This document shows, piece after piece, positions 1-13,100 of a DNA stretch of 64,000 nt. Under the pieces are notes generated by a model that did no database searches, was not told the origin of the DNA, and saw only the letters and a program-made list of their open reading frames with translations. The stretch comes from Owenia fusiformis (taxonomy: Eukaryota > Annelida > Polychaeta > Sabellida > Oweniidae): positions 38,567,375 through 38,631,374 of the forward strand of contig CAIIXF020000005.1 in assembly GCA_903813345.2 (NCBI GenBank), in the 5' to 3' direction. A program made the position numbers and the translations under genes. Numbering within the stretch: position 1 is the first letter of the stretch; each line of letters opens with the position of its first letter.

Positions 1-1020
1 CTATTTGTACATGCAACATGGTACCATGTCACTTGGCAACTTGGTCCACATGCTGCACATGCGAGTTGTATAGTTTAAACTTGGCAAGATGCTATTTCAA
101 CATGCAACATGGTAGCATCTCACTTGCTAACTTGGTCCACATGCTGCACATGCGAGACGAGATGTATAGTTTAAACTTGGCAAGATGCTATCTGTACATG
201 CAACATGGTACCATGTCACTTGGCAACTTGGTCCACATGCTGCACATGCGAGTTGTATAGTTTAAACTTGGCAATATGCTATTTCAACATGCAACATGGT
301 AGCATGTCACTTGCTAACTTGGTCCACATGCTGCACATGCGAGATGTACAGTTTAAACTTGGCAAGATGCTATTTGAACATGCAACATGGCAGCATGTCA
401 CTTGCTAACTTGGTCCACATGCAGCACATGCGAGATGTATAGTTTAAACTTGGCAAGATGCTATTTGAACATGCAACATGGTAGCATGTCACTTGCTAAC
501 TTGGTCCACATGCTGCACATGCGAGATGTATAGTTTAAACTTGGCAAGATGCTATTTGAACATGCAACATGGCAGCATGTCACTTGCTAACTTGGTCCAC
601 ATGCAGCACATGCGAGATATATAGTTTAAACTTGGCAAGATGCTATTTGAACATGCAACATGGTACCATGTCACTTGCTAACTTGGTCCACATGCTGCAC
701 ATGCAAGATGTATAGTTTAAACTTGGCAAGATGCTATTTGAACATGTAACATGGCAGCATGTCACTTGCTAACTTGGTCCACATGCTGCACATGCGAGAT
801 GTATAGTTTAAACTTGACAAGATGCTATTTGAACATGCAACATGGTACCATGTCACTTGCTAACTTGGTCCACGTGCTGCACATGCGAGGTTTATCATTA
901 AGACTTCGAAAATTTTGAATATGGGACTTGGCAGCATGTGACTTGTAACTTGGTCCACATGCTGGGCAACATGTATACTTCGTACTTGGCAAGATGCTAA
1001 TTGTACTTGGTGCACATGGC
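1..1020. repeat. 91-bp tandem satellite, truncated by the window edge
   Basis: The phrase acatgcaacatgg recurs at about 9, 100, 196, 287, 378, 469, 560, 651, 742 and 833, a 91-bp period with one unit about 5 bp longer. Each unit also carries ttggtccacatgc and agtttaaacttggcaagatg. Copies are clean up to about 890 and then decay to about 1020. Short reading frames here are by-products of the repeat. The array continues to the left of the window. Confidence 0.95.
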
Positions 1021-1429
1021 ATGTAGTACCCCGGTGGCCTTAGCTGGATCTCAACAATGTTTTTTTATTTTTATGCTCAAGTAGGACAAATTATGGCCAA
1101 AATGGGACAGTTTTCAAGGAATGTGCGCTGAGCCATAAATGTGGGTTTGGCCACAACATGATCACAACTTACCTGAAATCTTGAAGTTTAAAAACAGTGT
1201 CAGTATAGTTGACACAGAGATGATTTTTAACTGAAGTAATCACTAATTCAGCTTATTTCCAACCCTAAGATTTCAATACACAGGTAGTTGTGGGGGTTGG
1301 GATCTGAAAAAGCAACCCAACATTTATTGGGGTAGGGCGCTAGTGGACTTTGGGGAGTCAATAGTGGGCAATAGTCAAAAATATTAACCACTTTTGATAA
1401 GAATCGAATTCAGTTATTTAAAGCATTAA

Positions 1430-2030
1430 AGGAATATTCCTTGCCAGACCCTTTCTCCCTTGATATGGTAGCTATAATCATATATATAGTTTCCATATTT
1501 AGCAAAACATGTGAAAATGTTTTAATATGGTCAATATTGATCATTTAAAAATCTAGTGCTTATTTCCAGTGAGCTGCCATCTTTTAAGATTTCTTGCAGG
1601 AAGTGATGTCATCAACTCTCAACTTCTATAACCTTGCCCATAACAGTATAGGAAAGTAGCACAGAATCACTTCTAGACAAGTGATCCTTACTTTCTGTGC
1701 AAAAATATTTTCAGGGCTTGTCAACTTAGAATAAAAGAAGAGATTTTCAGAAGGATTAAATAAGATACAAAGTTGAAAAAGAATATTTAGCTGGTTTTGT
1801 AATTCTTAATAGCTCCTCACCTAATGCTATATGCAAAGTTGAGAGTCGATGACATCACTTCCTGTGTGAAATTTTAAAAGATGGCAGCTTACTGGAATTG
1901 AGCATCACATTTCTAAGTGATCAAATTTGACCATATCAAAACATTTTTGCGTGTTTTGCTTAAGATGGCAAGCATATATATGGTTTAGCTACCATATGAG
2001 GAGAGAGATTGTTTGGCAAGGAATATTCCT
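1430..2030. mobile_element. TTAA-flanked long-inverted-repeat (foldback) element
   Basis: The left end AGGAATATTCCTTGCC and its reverse complement at the right end are each bounded by TTAA (1426-1429 and 2031-2034). The two arms stay imperfectly complementary for about 200 bp each (about 1430-1632 and 1842-2030), leaving a central spacer of roughly 200 bp. There is no coding potential. TTAA target duplication is typical of piggyBac-type elements, but these ends do not match a piggyBac end that I recognise, so the superfamily is open. Confidence 0.8.
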
Positions 2031-2034
2031 TTAA

Positions 2035-5000
2035 GAATTAACGACCCTTTTAAGCTCTTTTAGATCTTCATTATTATAGGTTTCCAAAAATGCTCAGTGA
2101 GTAGAGGCATTTATCAAATATGACGCAGGGTTACAGCAAAATGATAGCTTACATTTGTCCAGAGCATTTACCTTTTTAATTGATTTAAAGATGTCGCACA
2201 AGATCAATGGGTTGTAAGCCAAGACTTGTGTATGATCTCACTCTGTAGAAGTTAGGCCCTGATGATGATTTAAAACGTATACCTCGGATAAGAAGAGTTA
2301 ATATTGAAAATGGTTTAATCACGGGTTTAATGAATCCTATAGATGAGAAAGGGATACACACTTTTAAATTATACATATTTTCTCCGGAAACTGTAAAAAT
2401 TAGACAACAAATTTAGAATCACTGGATTTAAAAATTGGTTTTGATTACCGATAGATTGTCGATGAACAGATAAGAGCGAGAACATCGACACCCGAGGGGT
2501 AAGTAAAACATCACTTATATCAATTATTTCGCTCCGATGATTTTTTCATGTGTGACCACCATGTGATGATTGCTTAATATTACGATTATAATAGAGTTTT
2601 ACGTTTATTTGAAAGTATTCCAAAATATTAATCATTATGACAGAAGTCTAAGAAACTTAGTAAAGTTACGAATTATCGGGAGCTATCTATTGTTGCCAAA
2701 CAACTTTTAAAAAAAATTCCTTTCATAAAATTAGATTTTATAGTAAGTATCAGTATGTCAAAGAGGTTAGCAAAACATAATGGAAAATTTGGAATCATGT
2801 ATTATTTCTTAATTTAGCACTGCCGTTTTTTGGAAACATGTAAATCTTTGCTTTCCCTTTATATTTGGCAAATTAAAGATAATTGAAAATAAACTGATGC
2901 AGGCATCGAGTATTTTTAGTAATCCCGAAAAAGATTATCAACAGAAAAAAATGAATTAATGGCTTTGTCTCTAAAATACCCGAATTTTTAAAAAGTCATG
3001 ACCGCGGCCTGCATTTTGTCCCATCAACAGACTTTGAAACGACGTTTCTTTCCTAAAAAATACAAAGGCTTGAAAAAAGTTTTACCTGGAAGCAACGCCA
3101 TATGCCATGAGCAAATATATAAAGTGTGAAATTGTGAAAGTACTTCTTTATAATTTTTAAAAAGGCAATAATTCATTAAATAAGGTTTTATTAAAAGTCT
3201 AAGTCTGCAAGGTATACAGGATATTCTGATTTCTTAAAATGGTTTATTTTAGGAATGAAAATGAACACAGCCTTAGTTTTTGATTCAATGAAATAATATA
3301 CTGTTTATTGTAAAATAGTATGTGTTTTTTAATGTTGCCCCTTGTGCTTTTCGGCGAGACAAAAACTTTGTAGTAATAACAAAAAAACTAATAATTTCTG
3401 TGTACATATTTTCAAATATTATCTCGAAAGTGAAATCTTTATGTCTACATACGATCTACATGCTAAAACATGATACATCTATCGAAGTAATTCCTGAGAA
3501 AATATAGGCTTGAGTTTGACTAGCATCAAAGCTTTAGTATCAGACTGTGTCAACACAGCGATGTAGGACCTTATATCCGTCCATTCGTCCCATCTAGATA
3601 ACGTAGATGTTCAATACTACTTCGTTGCTTTTAATTCAACATATTTCCAGTCAAATTAATTTGTATTAAAACAAAATAATTTTTACGATATTATCATGTA
3701 AAATTAAAATAAAAATGACGAAATTATTATTTGATTTTTATGAATTACGTCAATAGGGGGAAGATCGGGAAATGAGAGGGTTTGTGTACTTAATATATAT
3801 TCGCAAGCCCTCGACAACATTAGGAAGTTAAATTATGTGATTACTGTCCGATTTTCGAATCATTTTATATATCCATATGAAAACTTGATAAATCCTCGAA
3901 GATCTATGTGAAATGTCAATATTTGATCGAATGACATTCATTCGAAATGATGCATTTGAAATCATTTTTGAAGTGATTTTACAACACAGAAATATTCATA
4001 GTCGACTATCAGATTAATTATCAATTTAAAAAATCCACATGTATCTCCACTTTTCTACTTTTTACTTGATGGCCTTCGGAATTTGGTGTATGTTTAATCT
4101 ATACTCGAAATGCAACGTTCGGCTGTCGGCCACCGGATTAACTTACTTTTTATGGCAAACACATTTAATATAAATGGAATACTAGCAGGTACTATTTATA
4201 TTTAAATGAGTTGGTCATAAAATAGTAGGTTAATTCGTCAGCCGACAGCCGTTGAAGTCGCGAATACATGAATTAGTATAATACCACCTGATCTTAGAAA
4301 ATATTAACCAATAACCCATAACCGTAACTGAGCTTTTATTCGGGAATGCAACTTTCGTCTGTCGGCTACCGGATTAACCCACTATTTTATGGGCACCCGG
4401 TAGAAGTTAAAATCGTCACTTCAGAATGAGCGTGATATATAGCAACCCAAAATGGAGAGGATTCAGGGAAACTTGTATGAGTACATGGACAATTATCGTT
4501 TTGGGATTAGTTCTCCATTTATAGGTCTAATTCTTGCCCGATAGAATTTTAAGTTATTTGGAAAATAGTTCTAACAATGGCCCTGAAAAAAAAACAATTG
4601 AATGTAGGAACAGAAATCCCCGGCGCCATATTCACGTTCAAGTTCATCTAGCTTTATCTTCTTATTTCTAATGGACAATAGCGTCCTACTCTTAGACATA
4701 GATATTTCCCACAACGACTCATCCCGGCGACCCACCCACTCAGATTCATTGTCTTACCAGATTCTTATATCTAAACCGAACAACTAGCGAACATGCGTAA
4801 GTTAACAAATCTATCTTCAATTTTTAATAAGCCATTTCAAATCAAACAACTCTAACGATCCAGTACCTGTCTCTGTTCTTTAAATTGGAGAACCTATCGC
4901 CAAATATTTGAACAAAAAACGCCATCATGAAGAGCCTCGTGCTTAAAGTACAGAGTGTGCCACAATATTTCTTACCTTGTAAAATACTTGTGTATAACAA

Positions 5001-5472
5001 AACTTCTATGACCATATGAAACTTCCAAGCAGATCTTTTCAAGTCATATTATGAGATGTAAATTATGGTCGAATTTTTATTGCATGATTTGATACACTGA
5101 TAATGTTGTATCCAGGTTGCAATTACACGCGGATTAGGATCGGTGTCACAATTTATGAATACTTTTAAAACAACCCTCGAACTCATGGACGTTAGACATC
5201 AAAGTGTGCAGGAGCAAGTCTAGAATGTTCCCAGTTCACCAAAAGATCCACCTAAATATATAACCGCCTAGGCGTGACACCATGGCAATTTGAAAGGATT
5301 ATCGTTTTGTAAACACAATGATAATCTCTGACTAAACGTCTACATCTTCTCTCAATATACGTGAAAAGAACAGTTTAGCGGACGTGGGGCTGCAAAGCCA
5401 TGTCAACAATTATGTATGACTTGTATTTTAATTATAGGATTTCCTACTGCTAATATGTGTTTAGGAATTTAG
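2035..5472. other. AT-rich intergenic DNA without recognisable genes
   Basis: I see no supported coding exon on either strand; the open frames are short and unlike known proteins. The only structure recognised is the hairpin family at 4112-4395. Confidence 0.6.
4112..4256. mobile_element. Small foldback (MITE-like) element
   Basis: The left arm contains ggctgtcggccaccggatta and the right arm, read in reverse complement, contains ggctgtcggctgacgaatta, followed in both by a similar taacytactttttatgg stretch. A third related single arm (gtctgtcggctaccggatta) lies at about 4345-4395, so at least two members of the family sit here. No target duplication was settled. Confidence 0.6.
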
Positions 5473-7794
5473 ATATCCTATTTCAAAGTTGTCATCTTTT
5501 CATATAAGCATGAATTTGGCTGTATAGATGTGTGACAGTGAACCATTTGAAATAATTAACAACTATTCAAGAGAATTAAAGGCCTTGTGCAGTTTGAAAA
5601 TATTATTTTCATAATTTAAAAAGTTGTTGAGATATTTTTCGAAAAAAAAGTTGACCTCTGAAAATACGGTTTTTCAGTTTTCGAAAAAAGTTTCCCGCGA
5701 TTTAAACAAATATCATTGTATATGAGTGTCATGGTGTTTCTATACGTTGCAGTTGGTTTTAGCTTGAAATGACTATTGTGTCGATGTGTCATATTATACG
5801 ACAAGACGTGGGTATCACTCTTTATCCTATGCCAAGTAGAGTTTTAGGGAGATAAGTTGGTAAGATATATCCCGTATCCTGATTTTGAGGTTTCCATATC
5901 CAGAACCTCCATATCTCCCGCCATATCTCCCGCTTCGGTGCACATCTTCCCGCTTCCGGTGCATATCTTCCCGCTTCCGGTAATGCAATAAAATGACTTT
6001 GCATATGAATGATTTGTTTACTTTTACACCTTGTAGTATTGAAATGGCAATATGCCCCTGAAAACTCTACATGGTATAGGATAAAGCAGTTATGTACGGT
6101 CGAGCGGAAGCTCCCCCCCCCCCATGGCCAGAAATTCTTTCAAAACCATGCAGTTTTTCACCATTCTGAGAATTTTTCGCATGATTTTTAGCCAAAATTG
6201 TGAAAAAGCTCCCCCCCCTGGAAACCCCCCCCCCCCTGGTAAAAGCTGGCTACGGGCAAGGATGTCCTACGGTCCCTCGGGTAGATATGCATATCTCCCT
6301 CTGGATAAACCCCATATCCAAAACCTCCCAGTACATAACCCTTATTTATGTGTCTCAATGTTCAGTTGGTTTTAGCCCCAATCATACATCACTGCAGTGA
6401 TGGGTTATATTATACCAGATATTTGTGAACATAAATGTATCAATGTGTTCAGTTGGTTTCAGCTTCGTGAGATTATTGTGTTGACGTGTCATATTTTAAC
6501 AAACGTGGGTATCATCGTATATGTGTCACAGTGTGTCCATTTGTTCAGGTGGTTTTAGTCTCGACCATACAATCACTGCAATGGTGGCTTATACTAATCC
6601 AGATATGAAATGTATCAATGTGCACAGTTGGTTTCAGCTTCAAATGATCATTGTAGTGATGTGCCATATTATACCAGATGGGGGCATATGTGTTAGTGTG
6701 TCTATGTGTCCAGTTGGAGTTAGCTTCAAATGATCATTATAGTGATGTGTCATATGATACCAAATGTGAGTGCATGTGTCGGTGTGGGGTTTGTGTAAAA
6801 AACCGGGTGACCGGGTAGCCGGGTGGCCGGGTACTTAACGTTCCTTGCAGGGTTACCAACTTTCAAAGTTGCACATTTGTAGACTACCCTTCAATATTTT
6901 TACGTTATCATTTTACCAAGAACCTGTAAGAGACTGAATTTCGGTCCTAGGTCCTAGGTAGTTATTTACACAGTTTACACGTACGATGACGTTAGTTGCT
7001 TGATTTATTGACTGATTGATTGACAGGATATCGATGATTGTTTTCCACTAGATATTAAACAAATCTGGAAGATTTACGTACGCGTAAATTGAAACGTTAT
7101 TTGCCGTTTTTATCTGTTAATTTGTGTACGATGTACAATACAACGTTAGTTGATTGATTTATTGCCTCACTGATTGACATTATATTAATTTTGTTTGTCG
7201 TTTTGCCAGTTGATATATTGGTAAATAAATTTTGTTGCTTGTTTGGCTGTTTGCTTGATTGGTTGTGTCACTGGTACATTGATTGGGATGTCAATTGGGC
7301 ATCTGGGGCATAAAATGAAAAAATCAAATTCCTAACCCTGGTAGGATGGTAGGTACCCAGTCACCCGTTTTTTTACACAAACCCGTCAGTGTGTTTATGT
7401 TCAGTTGGTTTTAGCTTCAAATGATCATTGTAGTGATATGCCATATCATACCAAATGTGGGTGTATATGTCAGTGTGTCTGTGTTCAGTTGGTTTTAGCT
7501 TCAAATTATCATTTTAGTGATGTGCCATATCATACCAAATGTGCAGCATATGTGTCAGTGTGTCTATGTGTTCAGTTGGAGTTAGCTTCAAATGATCATT
7601 GTAGTGATGTGTCATATCATACCAAATGTGGGTGTATGTGTCAGTGTGTCCGTGTTCAGTTGGTTTTAGCTTCAAATTATCATTGTAGTGATGTGCCATA
7701 TTATACCAAATGTGCAGCATATGTGTCAGTGTGTCTATGTGTTCAGTTGGTTTCAGCTTCAAATGATCATTGTAGTGATGTGCTATTTATATAT
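5473..7794. repeat. 2.3-kb tandem segmental duplication, copy 1
   Basis: The block beginning atatcctatttcaaagttg is repeated almost exactly 2322 bp further on. It contains diverged satellite units, two poly-C tracts (about 6112-6123 and 6212-6238) and the inserted element at 6787-7384. It differs from copy 2 mainly in poly-C length and at least one base (gtgatgtg at about 7601 against gtaatgtg at about 9932). This is either a very recent duplication or an assembly duplicate. Confidence 0.93.
6787..7384. mobile_element. 598-bp non-autonomous TIR element (Mutator-like candidate), copy 1
   Basis: The ends are GGGTTTGTGTAAAAAACCGG on the left and, in reverse complement on the right, GGGTTTGTGTAAAAAAACGG. 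They are flanked by gtcggtgtg (6778-6786) and gtcagtgtg (7385-7393), a 9-bp target duplication with one mismatch, lying inside the satellite unit. Just inside the left end are four short repeats of the ccgggt type. There is no transposase frame. A 9-bp duplication fits Mutator-like elements; the assignment is inference. Confidence 0.8.
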
Positions 7795-10110
7795 ATATCC
7801 TATTTCAAAGTTGTCATCTTTTCATATAAGCATGAATTTGGCTGTATAGATGTGTGACAGTGAACCATTTGAAATAATTAACAACTATTCAAGAGAATTA
7901 AAGGCCTTGTGCAGTTTGAAAATATTATTTTCATAATTTAAAAAGTTGTTGAGATATTTTTCGAAAAAAAAGTTGACCTCTGAAAATACGGTTTTTCAGT
8001 TTTCGAAAAAAGTTTCCCGCGATTTAAACAAATATCATTGTATATGAGTGTCATGGTGTTTCTATACGTTGCAGTTGGTTTTAGCTTGAAATGACTATTG
8101 TGTCGATGTGTCATATTATACGACAAGACGTGGGTATCACTCTTTATCCTATGCCAAGTAGAGTTTTAGGGAGATAAGTTGGTAAGATATATCCCGTATC
8201 CTGATTTTGAGGTTTCCATATCCAGAACCTCCATATCTCCCGCCATATCTCCCGCTTCGGTGCACATCTTCCCGCTTCCGGTGCATATCTTCCCGCTTCC
8301 GGTAATGCAATAAAATGACTTTGCATATGAATGATTTGTTTACTTTTACACCTTGTAGTATTGAAATGGCAATATGCCCCTGAAAACTCTACATGGTATA
8401 GGATAAAGCAGTTATGTACGGTCGAGCGGAAGCTCCCCCCCCCCCCCCATGGCCAGAAATTCTTTCAAAACCATGCAGTTTTTCACCATTCTGAGAATTT
8501 TTCGCATGATTTTTAGCCAAAATTGTGAAAAAGCTCCCCCCCCCCTGGAAACCCCCCCCCCCCCTGGTAAAAGCTGGCTACGGGCAAGGATGTCCTACGG
8601 TCCCTCGGGTAGATATGCATATCTCCCTCTGGATAAACCCCATATCCAAAACCTCCCAGTACATAACCCTTATTTATGTGTCTCAATGTTCAGTTGGTTT
8701 TAGCCCCAATCATACATCACTGCAGTGATGGGTTATATTATACCAGATATTTGTGAACATAAATGTATCAATGTGTTCAGTTGGTTTCAGCTTCGTGAGA
8801 TTATTGTGTTGACGTGTCATATTTTAACAAACGTGGGTATCATCGTATATGTGTCACAGTGTGTCCATTTGTTCAGGTGGTTTTAGTCTCGACCATACAA
8901 TCACTGCAATGGTGGCTTATACTAATCCAGATATGAAATGTATCAATGTGCACAGTTGGTTTCAGCTTCAAATGATCATTGTAGTGATGTGCCATATTAT
9001 ACCAGATGGGGGCATATGTGTTAGTGTGTCTATGTGTCCAGTTGGAGTTAGCTTCAAATGATCATTATAGTGATGTGTCATATGATACCAAATGTGAGTG
9101 CATGTGTCGGTGTGGGGTTTGTGTAAAAAACCGGGTGACCGGGTAGCCGGGTGGCCGGGTACTTAACGTTCCTTGCAGGGTTACCAACTTTCAAAGTTGC
9201 ACATTTGTAGACTACCCTTCAATATTTTTACGTTATCATTTTACCAAGAACCTGTAAGAGACTGAATTTCGGTCCTAGGTCCTAGGTAGTTATTTACACA
9301 GTTTACACGTACGATGACGTTAGTTGCTTGATTTATTGACTGATTGATTGACAGGATATCGATGATTGTTTTCCACTAGATATTAAACAAATCTGGAAGA
9401 TTTACGTACGCGTAAATTGAAACGTTATTTGCCGTTTTTATCTGTTAATTTGTGTACGATGTACAATACAACGTTAGTTGATTGATTTATTGCCTCACTG
9501 ATTGACATTATATTAATTTTGTTTGTCGTTTTGCCAGTTGATATATTGGTAAATAAATTTTGTTGCTTGTTTGGCTGTTTGCTTGATTGGTTGTGTCACT
9601 GGTACATTGATTGGGATGTCAATTGGGCATCTGGGGCATAAAATGAAAAAATCAAATTCCTAACCCTGGTAGGATGGTAGGTACCCAGTCACCCGTTTTT
9701 TTACACAAACCCGTCAGTGTGTTTATGTTCAGTTGGTTTTAGCTTCAAATGATCATTGTAGTGATATGCCATATCATACCAAATGTGGGTGTATATGTCA
9801 GTGTGTCTGTGTTCAGTTGGTTTTAGCTTCAAATTATCATTTTAGTGATGTGCCATATCATACCAAATGTGCAGCATATGTGTCAGTGTGTCTATGTGTT
9901 CAGTTGGAGTTAGCTTCAAATGATCATTGTAGTAATGTGTCATATCATACCAAATGTGGGTGTATGTGTCAGTGTGTCCGTGTTCAGTTGGTTTTAGCTT
10001 CAAATTATCATTGTAGTGATGTGCCATATTATACCAAATGTGCAGCATATGTGTCAGTGTGTCTATGTGTTCAGTTGGTTTCAGCTTCAAATGATCATTG
10101 TAGTGATGTG
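7795..10110. repeat. 2.3-kb tandem segmental duplication, copy 2
   Basis: This copy matches 5473-7794. The offset grows from 2322 to 2328 bp because the poly-C tracts are longer. The right end fades into the homogeneous part of the satellite, so the exact boundary cannot be placed; unequal exchange between satellite units would leave this pattern. Confidence 0.93.
9115..9712. mobile_element. 598-bp non-autonomous TIR element, copy 2
   Basis: This is the same element as 6787-7384, carried along by the 2.3-kb duplication. It has the identical mismatched flanks (gtcggtgtg and gtcagtgtg), so it was already inserted before the block was duplicated and is not a second insertion. Confidence 0.85.
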
Positions 10111-13100
10111 CCATATTGTACCAAATGTGGGTGTATGCGTCAGTGTGTCTGTGTGTTCAGTTGGTTTCAGCTTCAAATGATCATTGTAGTGATGTGCCAT
10201 ATTATACCAAATGTGCAGCATATGTGTCAGTGTGTCTATGTGTTCAGTTGGTTTCAGCTTCAAATGATCATTGTAGTGATGTGCCATATTATACCAAATG
10301 TGCAGCATATGTGTCAGTGTGTCTATGTGTTCAGTTGGAGTTAGCTTCAAATGATCATTGTAGTGATGTGTCATATCATACCAAATGTTGGTGTATGTGT
10401 CAGTGTGTCTATGTGTTCAGTTGGTTTCAGCTTCAAATGATCATTGTAGTGATGTGCCATATTGTACCAAATGTGGGTGTATGTGTCAGTGTGTCTGTGT
10501 GTTCAGTTGGTTTCAGCTTCAAATGATCATTGTAGTGATGTGCCATATTATACCAAATGTGCAGCATATGTGTCTATGTGTTCAGTTGGTTTCAGCTTCA
10601 AATGATCATTGTAGTGATGTGCCATATTGTACCAAATGAGGGTGTATGTGTCAGTGTGTCTTTGTTCAGTTGGTTTTAGCTTCAAATGATCATTGTAGTG
10701 ATGTGCCATATTATACCAAATGAGGGTGTATGTGTCAGTGTGTTTGTGTTCGGTTGGTTTTAGCTTCAAATGATCATTGTAGTGATGTGCCATATTGTAC
10801 CAAATGTGGGTGTATGTGTCAGTGTGTCTGTGTTCAGTTGGAGTTAGCTTCAAATGATCATTGCAGTGATGTGTCATATCATACCAAATGTGGGTGTATG
10901 TGTCAGTGTGTCTGTGTTCAGTTGGTTTTAGCTTAAAATGATCATTGCAGTGATGTGTCATATCATACCAAATGTGCAGCATATTTGTCAGTGTGTCTGT
11001 GTTCAGTTGGTTTTAGCTTCAAATGATCATTGTAGTGATGTGCCATATTGTACCAAATGTGGGTGTATGTGTCAGTGTGTCCGTGTTCAGTTGGTTTTAG
11101 CTTCAAATGATCATTGCAGTGATGTGCCATATCATACCAAATGTGGGTACATGTGTCAGTGTGTCTATGTGTTCAGTTGGTTTTAGCTTCAAATGATCAT
11201 TGTAGTGATGTGCCATATTGTACCAAATGTGGGTGTATGTGTCAGTGTGTTTGTGTTCAGTTGGAGTTAGCTTCAAATGATCATTGTAGTGATGTGCCAT
11301 ATTGTACCAAATGTGGGTGTATGTGTCAGTGTGTCTGTGTTCAGTTGGTTTTAGCTTCAAATGATCATTGTAGTGATGTGCCATATCATAGCAAATGTGG
11401 GTGTATGTGTCAGTGTGTCTGTGTTCAGTTGGTTTTAGCTTCAAATGATCATTGTAGTGATGTGCCATATTGTACCAAATGTGGGTGTATGTGTCAGTGT
11501 GTTTGTGTTCAGTTGGAGTTAGCTTCAAATGATCATTGTAGTGATGTGCCATATTGTACCAAATGTGGGTGTATGTGTCAGTGTGTTTGTGTTCAGTTGG
11601 TTTCAGCTTCAAATGATCATTGTAGTGATGTGTCATATCATACCAAATGTGCAGCATATTTGTCAGTGTGTCTGTGTTCAGTTGGTTTTAGCTTCAAATG
11701 ATCATTGTAGTGATGTGACATGTCATACCAAATGTGGGTGTATGTGTCAGTGTGTCTATGTGTTCAGTTGGTTTTAGCTTCAAATGATCATTGTAGTGAT
11801 ATGCCATATCATACCAAATGTGGGTGTATATGTCAGTGTGTCTGTGTTCAGTTGGAGTTAGCTTCAAATGATCATTGTAGTGATGTGCCATATTATACCA
11901 GATGGGGGCATATGTGTCAGTGTGTCTATGTGTACAGCTGGTTTTAGCTTCAAATGATCATTGTAGTGATGTGCCATATCATACCAAATGTGGGTGTATG
12001 TGTTAGTGTGTCAGTGTTCAGTTGGTTTTAGCTTCAAATGATCATTATAGTGATGTGCCATATTATACCAGATGGGGGCATATGTGCTAGTGTGTCTATG
12101 TGTTCAGTTGGAGTTAGCTTCAAATGATCATTGTAGTGATGTGCCATATTATACCAGATGGGGGCATATGTGCCAGTGTGTCTATGTGTTCAGTTGGAGT
12201 TAGCTTCAAATGATCATTGTAGTGATGTGCCATATTATACCAGATGGGGGCATATGTGCTAGTGTGTCTATGTGTTCAGTTGGAGTTAGCTTCAAATGAT
12301 CATTGTAGTGATGTGCCATATTATACCAGATGGGGGCATATGTGCCAGTGTGTCTATGTGTTCAGTTGGAGTTAGCTTCAAATGATCATTGTAGTGATGT
12401 GCCATATTATACCAGATGGGGGCATATGTGCCAGTGTGTCTATGTGTTCAGTTGGAGTTAGCTTCAAATGATCATTGTAGTGATATGCCATATCATACCA
12501 AATGTGGGTGTATGTGTCAGTGTGTCTGTGTGTTCAGGTGGTTTTAGCCTCATACAATCACTCTGGTGGTGATAGGCTATTCTTTACCATAAATAGATAG
12601 TGAATGAATATTAAATGCAAAACTCAGAGATGTAGAAGGTGACAAATTTCTTTACCATCTCAAATATATTATTAGGGCACCTCATGACCTAATCAAATGG
12701 TGAAACTATTTAACATTCAAGGTGCAAAAATTTCCCGTAAATAATAAAAGTGGATATTCTGATATTGTTAAGTTCCCGCAATGTCAACTTTCATCTACTG
12801 TAAATTAGCATGATTTATCTAAGGGGGCCTTCTTAATCTCAGGTCTCACTAATTGCAACTATAGATTGAAATAATGATATTTTGTGTGAATTTAATAATT
12901 AGTTGTACTTGATTACAGATAACTTCTAAGAAAGATAAGTGCTGTTTAAATTTAATTGGGATGGTGGTTAATCTGAACATCACTTCAACTGCCAAAAAAA
13001 TTTCAGATTAACGGGTGTTCACATTTCAAGTTTTTTAACATGGAGCTCAACAGGAAATAAGAAAATTGGGATAGAGAAAAAGTGTTCTTCTAGAGGTGTT

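Larger units (their letters stand above)
5740..12545. repeat. 84-87-bp satellite array with decayed edges
   Basis: Units share gttcagttggttttagc, ttcaaatgatcattgtag and tgatgtgccatat. Clean units fill 7394-7785 and 9722-12540 (roughly 35 copies in the second stretch), with sub-variants: gcagcatatgtg, gggtgtatgtg, and a gatgggggcatatgtg type dominating 11890-12480. Left-hand units between 5740 and 6780 are strongly diverged, as expected at a satellite edge. Long reading frames arise on both strands because many units are 84 bp (28 codons) and lack stops; they are not genes. Confidence 0.95.

Noticed and set aside
18-408. Short frames in the first satellite
   Set aside because: They are translations of the 91-bp unit with no start context or similarity.
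1-1020. CRISPR-like array
   Set aside because: The 91-bp units are contiguous without unique spacers and the context is an animal genome.
10116-11947. Long open frames (up to 186 codons) on both strands with repeated Cys-rich peptides
   Set aside because: They follow the 84-87-bp satellite exactly, change frame where unit length changes and exist on both strands, so they are by-products of the repeat.
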